In this document: piece after piece, positions 1-4,257 of the stretch
Layout of the letters: every line of letters starts with the position of its first letter
Position numbering within the stretch: the stretch's first letter is position 1
From: JANXVV01 sp038230975
GTDB lineage: Bacteria > Planctomycetota > Phycisphaerae > Tepidisphaerales > Tepidisphaeraceae
Length of the DNA: 6,632 nt
Direction: 5' to 3'
Assembly: GCA_038230975.1 (NCBI GenBank)
Contig: JBBRMF010000284.1
Location: forward strand, 1-6,632
The notes under the pieces: generated by a model
Database searches by the model: none
The model's input: only the letters and a program-made list of their open reading frames with translations
What the model was told of the DNA's origin: nothing
Position numbers and translations under genes: made by a program

Positions 1-186
1 CATCATGCCAAGATTGATCCCTTCGCGCGGGAGATGCGCGCGATCGGTATCTTTGTCGGCCCATGTCAGCAGACGGCTCCAGAGCAGCAAGACCACCAGC
101 ACGGGCACAATCTTGCCCAGACTGATAAACGGGCCGGCTTCAACAGTCGCAATTACCGCGGCGGGAAACACCAAGGCCGATTGCAT
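1..186 (-). CDS. N-terminus of a membrane protein, probably a GspE/PilB-type secretion or pilus ATPase (partial)
   Basis: The minus-strand frame is open from ATG at 186-184 to the window edge, giving 62 residues; the rest lies outside. It begins MQSALVFPAAV, has a hydrophobic segment at about residues 22-41 (ISLGKIVPVLVVLLLWSRLL), then a charged stretch TWADKDTDRAHLPR that should lie on the cytoplasmic side. This pattern (short N-terminus, one helix with a Trp-Ser-Arg-Leu-Leu end, TWADKD, HLPR, INLG) resembles the membrane-anchored N-terminus I recall for planctomycete T2SS/T4P/T4SS-family ATPases, which would energise assembly of a pilus or secretion apparatus. The ATPase core, Walker A and B, is not in the window, so the function is inferred. 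The start is well supported by AAAGGA seven bases upstream. The divergent tadE-like gene fits a pilus role. That a coding sequence is here is fairly certain; its identity is moderate. Confidence 0.6.
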   Translation of the reverse strand, partial: MQSALVFPAAVIATVEAGPFISLGKIVPVLVVLLLWSRLLTWADKDTDRAHLPREGINLGMM

Positions 187-193
187 CGATTGG

Positions 194-199
194 TCCTTT
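194..199 (-). promoter_or_regulatory. Shine-Dalgarno of the left-edge membrane protein
   Basis: On the minus strand AAAGGA lies seven bases before the ATG at 186-184. It is one of the best ribosome binding sites in the window and decides this start. Confidence 0.7.
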
Positions 200-205
200 G
201 TCGCA

Positions 206-237
206 ATTGCCGAAGTCGATCAATAGACTTCGGCAAT
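206..237. repeat. Perfect 12-bp inverted repeat (hairpin or operator) in the leader of the left-edge gene
   Basis: Arms ATTGCCGAAGTC (206-217) and GACTTCGGCAAT (226-237) are exact reverse complements around an 8-base spacer (218-225). In the minus-strand transcript the hairpin would sit seven bases upstream of the AAAGGA ribosome binding site. Neither strand has a T-tract directly after it, so it is not a standard intrinsic terminator. It could be a 5' UTR structure affecting translation or stability, or a protein-binding operator in the divergent intergenic region. Its presence is certain; its role is inferred. Confidence 0.75.
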
Positions 238-625
238 AAACTCTGCGTTAAAAAAACGTTACGCGTCGTGCCATCGGTTGCATCACAATTCCGACTCAGA
301 CACAAACCGCCAGTTGCTATCTTAAACAAGATGCGTCCGGGAGACAAATAAGCAATGTAACGATTGTTTCAAATACGCCGGCGAGTGCATGCATCCAGTC
401 TCTTTTAAGAGATGGGGTTTAAGATCAGGGCGGGTGTGGCAATACACGTCAGATCAGTTTTAGGTGCCACTATTTATTAGCCGTTGAGCGATAACCCGTC
501 GCGCAGACTGAATCCCAACCAGGGCTATTTTTAACCATTGTAACTTCACCGACACTCCTTAGATACCGATAGATAGACAGAGGTGGATTCAATAAAGTCA
601 ATTTCCGCATGAAGCTGGATGACGA
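238..625. other. Divergent intergenic region between the left-edge gene and the tadE-like gene
   Basis: No convincing gene is visible on either strand; the frames found have no recognisable content. It should hold promoters for both directions. A weak plus-strand candidate for the tadE-like gene is TTGTAA (538-543), a 16-base spacer, then TAGATA (560-565), far from consensus. Other small structures are the inverted repeat TCTCTT-TT-AAGAGA at 399-412 and a direct repeat AGATCAG at 422-428 and 451-457. The run of seven A at 250-256 gives a T-run on the minus strand, but no strong stem precedes it. Confidence 0.5.
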
Positions 626-1051
626 ATGAACGCATCAAAATCATTTCGATTTCGGCGTTGGGGAAACGTGACCATCGAGATGCTGTTTCTCTGCACGACC
701 CTGGCCGTGCTGGGGTTCGGCATCGCCGAATACGGCTCTTTTTTCGACGTGAAGAGTGCGGTGCAACGCGCCGCCCAGGAAGGCGCGCGTGAAGCAATTT
801 CGCCGACTGCCACAAATGCCAGTGTCCAAAACATCATCTCCTTATGCATGACGAATGCGGGCCTGCAAAACTCCGGATACACGGTGACGCTCAGTCCGGC
901 CAATATGTCAGGATTGCCCACCGGGCAGTCCGTCTCGGTTTCCGTTCAATGTATTTGGGCCAATGTCGGCCTGCACGCGCTACCGCCCGGGATGGTGAAT
1001 ATTTCCAATTCCCAGGTAATCTCCGAAACCGTTCTAATGAACCGGGAATAA
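626..1051 (+). CDS. tadE: TadE-like pseudopilin of a Tad/Flp-type pilus
   Basis: This 141-residue protein is a TadE-like minor pseudopilin, the family that helps assemble Flp/Tad pili at the inner membrane. It has a basic N-terminus (FRFRRWG), then a hydrophobic helix at about residues 15-34. G13 followed by E18 fits the G/XXXXE prepilin peptidase site, which would leave N14 as the first mature residue; the Tyr that often follows the Glu is Met here. AEYGSFF at 34-40 and AAQEGAREA at 49-57 match the family signature of a short stretch after the helix rich in Ala and ending in EGAR. The remaining 80 or so residues form a periplasmic domain with two Cys (C74, C109). A stop codon at 620-622 in the same frame prevents a longer start; the ribosome site is weak (TGGA at 616-619). 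The stop is three bases from the next gene, so the two are surely co-transcribed. Confidence 0.85.
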   Translation: MNASKSFRFRRWGNVTIEMLFLCTTLAVLGFGIAEYGSFFDVKSAVQRAAQEGAREAISPTATNASVQNIISLCMTNAGLQNSGYTVTLSPANMSGLPTGQSVSVSVQCIWANVGLHALPPGMVNISNSQVISETVLMNRE

Positions 1052-1054
1052 GAT

Positions 1055-2122
1055 ATGGGACGTTATAAATTTCACATCGTAAAAAGGCGACCCCGAGCCG
1101 GGATTGCCACTATGTACGCAGTCCTGCTTCTGCCGGTACTCTGCGGATTCGTCTCCCTCGGCGTCGACATGGCCCGGGTGCGGTTGACGAAGTCCGAACT
1201 GGCCGCCGCCGCCGATGCCGCCGCGCGACATGGCGCAAGCTTTCTTCCCAACGGTAGCGGCGCAGTCATCACCGCAGCCGTCGCCACCGCAGCCAGCAAC
1301 TCCGCCGGCGGCTCCCCAGTCGTGCTTGATCCCAATACCGATATCACGGTAGGCACTTGGGATCCGGCGACAAAAGTTTTCACTTCCGGGGGTGCCAATC
1401 CCAACGCCGTCAAAGTCGATGCCCAACGAAGCACCGCCCGAGGCAACCCCGTAAAATTGATCTTTGCCTCCATGTTTGGTCAGAACAACTGCGACATTCA
1501 CGTCAGCAGCATTACGGTTCTCTCCGGCTCAGCCAGCAGCTTCACGACCCGAGTCGATGGAGCGATGAACCTGTACCTCGCTGGCATGCCATCTGGCTTC
1601 TACGGCGGCCCCACCGTTTCAGGAACCGCGCCTACGAATGCACCGAGCCAGGTTCGCGGCATTACATTGACGCCCGGCGCAGTCCTCACTTTCAGCGCCA
1701 GCGGATCCACCGCGGATGATCCTGTCAACATCAACCAGAACTGGACCCCCGATGGCCAACCCGGTGGCAATCGCACGAACGACAGCGGATATCTCAATGG
1801 GATGTCGCAGCTCAACACACAGCAAGGTTCGCTGGTAGGCGTCTTCCTCGATGCCAACGCCCCGACCACAGGCGGTACTCCCTCCTCTTTGAACATGACC
1901 GGCGCGGCGATGGATTACACAAGCGTCTCCCCCAAATTAAAACAGCCCTTTTTCATCGGCGACGGCAAAACATCTGGCAGGACTGCGCAACAAATCATCG
2001 TCCCCAGCGGCGCCACACGGCTATTCCTGGGCGTACACGACAACATCAACTGGGCCAACAACAGCGGTCACTTTCTCGTCAACATAAACGGCACACCCCC
2101 CAAAATCACCTTCGCAAGGTGA
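1055..2122 (+). CDS. TadG-like pilus-assembly protein with a C-terminal LecA (PA-IL)-like lectin domain
   Basis: The 355-residue product starts with a TadG-like N-terminal region: basic RRPRAG (11-16), a hydrophobic helix at about 17-37, then GVDMARVRLTKSELAAAADA (36-55), the family's Asp-x-x-Arg and Ala-Ala-Asp-Ala pattern. It anchors in the inner membrane and projects outward. Residues about 60-160 are Ala/Ser/Thr/Pro-rich, including VGTWDPATKVF (99-109), seen in other TadG-like proteins. The long von Willebrand A part of classical TadG is absent. Residues about 198-348 follow the order of the Pseudomonas LecA fold: ITLTPGAVLTFSASG (203-217), NWTPDGQP (229-236), GSLVGVFLD (258-266), PFFIGDG (298-304), then LFLGVHDN (323-330) and NNSGHFLVNI (335-344). 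D329, N335 and N336 correspond to LecA calcium-site residues as I recall them, but the LecA sugar-contacting His and Tyr are not obvious. I infer a surface carbohydrate-binding module. The gene starts three bases after the tadE-like stop; GGGA at 1044-1047 can serve as ribosome site. Confidence 0.8.
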   Translation: MGRYKFHIVKRRPRAGIATMYAVLLLPVLCGFVSLGVDMARVRLTKSELAAAADAAARHGASFLPNGSGAVITAAVATAASNSAGGSPVVLDPNTDITVGTWDPATKVFTSGGANPNAVKVDAQRSTARGNPVKLIFASMFGQNNCDIHVSSITVLSGSASSFTTRVDGAMNLYLAGMPSGFYGGPTVSGTAPTNAPSQVRGITLTPGAVLTFSASGSTADDPVNINQNWTPDGQPGGNRTNDSGYLNGMSQLNTQQGSLVGVFLDANAPTTGGTPSSLNMTGAAMDYTSVSPKLKQPFFIGDGKTSGRTAQQIIVPSGATRLFLGVHDNINWANNSGHFLVNINGTPPKITFAR

Positions 2123-2347
2123 GAACCCACAGCCGAACCTCTGCATGTGACCGTCGGGTGCCAAGCCCCGAAAGATCACTCCCACCGAACCTGGTCTCCG
2201 TGTGGTGATGAACTTCATTGAGCCCAAAGACAAAATGAATACAACGCGATTATGAAATCTCTTCCAACATAGCAATTTGGCGTTAGATTCGAAGTCATCA
2301 GGAGTCGATGATGTTTTTGCTCCGGGTATTTTGACCGAAAGTCGAAC
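2123..2347. other. Non-coding gap after the TadG-like gene
   Basis: No gene is recognisable on either strand. A small inverted repeat TCGGG (2154-2158) and CCCGA (2167-2171) lies about 30 bases after the TadG-like stop but has no T-tract, so it is a poor terminator. The octamer CCGAACCT occurs twice, near 2133 and 2184. The region becomes more AT-rich towards the next start. Confidence 0.4.
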
Positions 2348-2620
2348 ATGAAGAATTTTGCCAACCGCTGTCGATCATTCATCGGCATCTTTTTCTTTTT
2401 CGCATCTTTCGGTTTGTGTTGCCTTCCCTGCAATGCCGAATCACCTGCGTTTAATCCCCCGACATCGCTGCCTGCTACAAAACCCCAACCATGGCAATTC
2501 GACGGCCAAAGCGATTTCCTCAGAATCCCTCCCTATGACGATCTCAACTACCCTACCGAGCTCGAAGGCTTCAGCATGATCGACAACGAGTATTGTGTGC
2601 TGGTCTGCAGTGCCCGCTAG
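2348..2620 (+). pseudogene. Secreted protein truncated inside a LamG/concanavalin-A-like domain, probable remnant
   Basis: The 90-residue frame begins with a good Sec signal peptide: MKNFANRCR, a hydrophobic core at about 11-27 rich in Phe, and a likely cut after A30 (PCNA/ES). A Pro-rich linker (33-48) leads into WQFDGQSDFLRIPPYDDLNY at 49-68. This matches the first strands of LamG/concanavalin-A-like domains, where a Phe-Asp-Gly-x-x-Asp motif is followed by Ile-Pro and a Leu-Asn. Such domains normally run 150-200 residues, yet after GFSM (74-77) the similarity stops and the frame ends 13 residues later. The other two forward frames after 2580 do not restore the domain, so it looks like a deletion or recombination junction rather than a simple frameshift. 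The stop lies 57 bases from the convergent acyltransferase's stop. A short real secreted peptide is the alternative. The ribosome site is weak. Confidence 0.5.
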
Positions 2621-2676
2621 GACAACGTCACTATCGCGAGGCTGCAATGGCTGAAACAACCATCCAATCGCTGAAC

Positions 2677-3756
2677 TCAACCTACCAGCCAACGTGTCCC
2701 GTTGAATCGCATCAGCAGGATCGTTAGTCCTGTCGCGCCGACGCAGGATAACACGAATATGGACACGTCTAATTCCCACGACATGCCTATGCCTCGACGT
2801 GAGGCGACTGCCAGAAACCCTTCCACAAACACCAGGTGACTTAGAAAGATTCCGTAGGAGTATCGTCCAAGCTTCGCCAGCCTCATCGTGATCCAACCAC
2901 CATCCGGTGGTATTGCGATGAGTAACACACCTATGCCGGATAGATGTCGTGCCATGCGATAAGGACCACTATTTACCGTCGCCATCCAGAGTACCCCGAT
3001 CCCTAGGGCTACCAGCGTTAATCCGATGACTCTCGTTCGGGGATCGCGCTCAAAATCTAAGTCGCGCCCCATCAACACCAACCCAAGCGAGATTCCCCAG
3101 CAGACAGATGGCAGCATCCGAAACATCCGTTCAAGCAGGTAGTAGCTCCCCAGTGGATGAACAAATGCGGCAGGCATCGGCAAATAGCACATCACCACGC
3201 CAAGTGCCGCCAGCACCATGGCGGTCGGGATGCGCATGATTGGGCAGGATCGTGCCGCTTGAATAACCAAAAGCACCGCCGATGTGACTATCAAGAGGAA
3301 TGGCAAAAACCAAAGTTGATGTGCCGATCCAACCCAGATGGATTTCCACGGTAGGTCTGGCTCATCGTGAAACAGAAAGAAGTGCTTCACTACACTCAAT
3401 CCGGCATAAATCGCGTTCCAGGCAAAGAAAGGGACGAGCAAACGCCTCGCGCGGCTGCGGAAGACGTCCACGAGTGGTCTCTGATTGTCTCGCATTGCAC
3501 TGCGGAACAAAAAGTAAATCGCCGATACCACAAAAAACGGGAGCGAGAACCGGGACAGAGGCGCTATCGCCAGCATTTGCCGTGAGATCGAACAGTGGAC
3601 AAGGACTGTCGAAAATGCCGCCAGCGAACGAAACGCGTCAAACGAATTCATTCGGTGCGACTTTGTCGGAGCAATCGACGGCCGCCTGCCAGATCGCATC
3701 GACACTGAGAACGGATCCAGTGCTTGACATTGATTCGTCTCAAGGTGGATCGACAT
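2677..3756 (-). CDS. Membrane acyltransferase, acyltransferase-3 (OatA/NodX-like) family
   Basis: This 359-residue multi-span membrane protein belongs to the acyltransferase-3 family, which moves acetyl or other acyl groups onto cell-surface or exported sugars. Its N-terminal motif SFDAFRSLAAFSTVLVHCS (38-56) matches the conserved Arg-x-x-Ala-x(7)-His pattern, with R43 and H54 as the key residues. SRARRLLVPFFAWNAIY (101-117) is the usual second motif after the first helices, LWFLPFLLIV (148-157) is the conserved Trp-Phe-Leu stretch, and LGRYSYGIFLSHLVFV (296-311) is the typical C-terminal Tyr-Ser-x-x-Ile-(Tyr/Phe)-Leu-x-His signature. I count about nine to ten hydrophobic segments, and the length is normal. 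Two starts compete: M1, with GAGGTG close upstream (3759-3764), and M36, nearer the domain but without a ribosome site; I prefer M1, although residues 1-35 are unlike the family. The substrate cannot be read from the sequence. It converges with the LamG remnant. Confidence 0.9.
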   Translation of the reverse strand: MSIHLETNQCQALDPFSVSMRSGRRPSIAPTKSHRMNSFDAFRSLAAFSTVLVHCSISRQMLAIAPLSRFSLPFFVVSAIYFLFRSAMRDNQRPLVDVFRSRARRLLVPFFAWNAIYAGLSVVKHFFLFHDEPDLPWKSIWVGSAHQLWFLPFLLIVTSAVLLVIQAARSCPIMRIPTAMVLAALGVVMCYLPMPAAFVHPLGSYYLLERMFRMLPSVCWGISLGLVLMGRDLDFERDPRTRVIGLTLVALGIGVLWMATVNSGPYRMARHLSGIGVLLIAIPPDGGWITMRLAKLGRYSYGIFLSHLVFVEGFLAVASRRGIGMSWELDVSIFVLSCVGATGLTILLMRFNGTRWLVG

Positions 3757-3762
3757 AACACC

Positions 3763-3945
3763 TCACGGACGTTCAACGAATGCCCAGAACGAACCCACGA
3801 ATTGTCCGCTATCACTAACGCTCACCCCACCGAAAATATTTTGCGCAAATCCATTTTGAATTCCCGCATGTGAATCAGGGCTGCGAAAACGCTCCTGGCA
3901 TTGGCCAAACAAGGAGTGCTCTACTTTTCCGACGGGTCGCCGCAA
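3763..3945 (-). CDS. Doubtful small frame directly upstream of the acyltransferase
   Basis: A 60-codon frame would start at TTG (3945-3943) and end with a TGA at 3765-3763, whose bases overlap the acyltransferase's GAGGTG ribosome site; the acyltransferase ATG follows six bases later. That spacing is what a translationally coupled upstream gene would show. However, the start is a rare codon without a ribosome site, no domain is recognisable (the end reads SVSDSGQFVGSFWAFVERP), and there is no signal peptide or clear helix. It may equally be the tail of a decayed gene or chance. A TATACT hexamer on the minus strand at 3971-3966 could serve as a -10 for this stretch, but no good -35 is in place. 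Confidence 0.2.
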   Translation of the reverse strand: MRRPVGKVEHSLFGQCQERFRSPDSHAGIQNGFAQNIFGGVSVSDSGQFVGSFWAFVERP

Positions 3946-3965
3946 CCGCGATTCTTCATTTCACC

Positions 3966-3971
3966 AGTATA
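3966..3971 (-). promoter_or_regulatory. Possible -10 element upstream of the acyltransferase
   Basis: TATACT on the minus strand matches five of six -10 consensus positions. TTGCCA lies upstream but only 12 bases away, too close for a normal -35, and no better hexamer is at 16-18 bases. A transcript from here would have a leader of about 200 bases before the acyltransferase ATG. Confidence 0.2.
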
Positions 3972-4019
3972 AGAGGCTAGTTTTGGCAATTCATTCAGAT
4001 TGCTTTTTCTCTATGCTAA

Positions 4020-4130
4020 ATGATCCCGCACTTCGAAATTCGTGAAATTCGCTGTAGGGGGCGCAATTGTTCCTCAGGGAAAATCATTCCGTCCGTTAGA
4101 GAGCTCGCGAGTGAATTGATGACAGAAGCA
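4020..4130 (+). pseudogene. Decayed GntR-type winged-helix fragment (frameshifted)
   Basis: In the frame starting at 4020, residues 23-33 read IPSVRELASEL (codons 4086-4118), almost exactly the core of the GntR-family DNA-binding domain (Leu-Pro-Ser-Val/Glu-Arg-Glu-Leu-Ala-x-x-Leu). The bases just before it look like the family only in another frame: codons 4048-4080 give FAVGGAIVPQG, like the helix and 'Gly-x-Leu-x-Pro-Gly' turn that precede this core in YtrA-type GntR proteins. Before that, the first frame again reads IPHFEIREIR, like the opening 'Pro-x-Tyr-x-Gln-Ile' strand with residues missing. The expected next helix (asparagine-rich, leading to a Tyr-Arg-x-Leu-Glu) is not recognisable in any frame. 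I infer a regulator gene broken by small indels. The 4020 frame runs on to 4331 into the glycosyltransferase's 3' end without further similarity. Chance resemblance cannot be excluded. Confidence 0.4.
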
Positions 4131-4136
4131 ATCTCA

Positions 4137-4148
4137 CAATTCGAATTG
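4137..4148. repeat. Perfect 12-bp palindrome CAATTCGAATTG
   Basis: The 12 bases equal their own reverse complement. It lies in the non-coding interval downstream of the glycosyltransferase and just after the GntR-like fragment. It could be an operator-like site, but the AT-rich setting makes chance plausible. Confidence 0.35.
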
Positions 4149-4201
4149 CCCAATTTACCCACCCGAGCGACTCAAACTAAATATGGATTTGCATTTTTGT
4201 G

Positions 4202-4230
4202 CTTGACTGGTTTCGATCGCCACCGTCAAG
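4202..4230 (-). terminator. Stem-loop 28 bases past the glycosyltransferase stop, weak terminator candidate
   Basis: CTTGAC (4202-4207) pairs with GTCAAG (4225-4230) and GGT (4209-4211) with ACC (4222-4224), with one bulged base at 4208 and a 10-base loop. It is correctly placed to end the minus-strand glycosyltransferase transcript, but the bases after it on that strand are CACAAAAATG, with no T-tract, so it is at best a non-classical terminator or a 3'-end protecting hairpin. Confidence 0.3.
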
Positions 4231-4257
4231 GTCTAATTAAGATTCTCGCATCGTCAT

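Noticed and set aside
34..351. Plus-strand open frame of 105 codons across the left edge and intergenic region
   Set aside because: It is antisense to the better-supported minus-strand membrane protein, runs through the hairpin, and has no recognisable domain or ribosome site.
546..921. Minus-strand open frames opposite the tadE-like gene
   Set aside because: Composition is Arg/Ser-rich and without motifs; the plus strand carries a clear TadE signature.
1034..1501. Minus-strand Gly-rich open frame of 155 codons
   Set aside because: It is the reverse of the Ala-rich TadG-like coding region, which explains the glycine runs; no motif of its own.
2154..2171. Hairpin TCGGG/CCCGA as the terminator of the tadE-tadG unit
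   Set aside because: Only five base pairs and no following T-tract.
1600..2275. Minus-strand frames opposite the TadG-like C-terminus and the gap after it
   Set aside because: No domain and no ribosome site; the plus strand shows the LecA-like order of motifs.
3300..3758. Plus-strand open frame of 152 codons
   Set aside because: It is antisense to the acyltransferase N-terminal half, whose motifs are unambiguous; its composition is rich in Arg, Ser, Gln and Lys without pattern.
3840..3849. Palindrome TTTGCGCAAA as a regulator site
   Set aside because: Ten bases, single copy, and not placed at any supported promoter; chance is likely.
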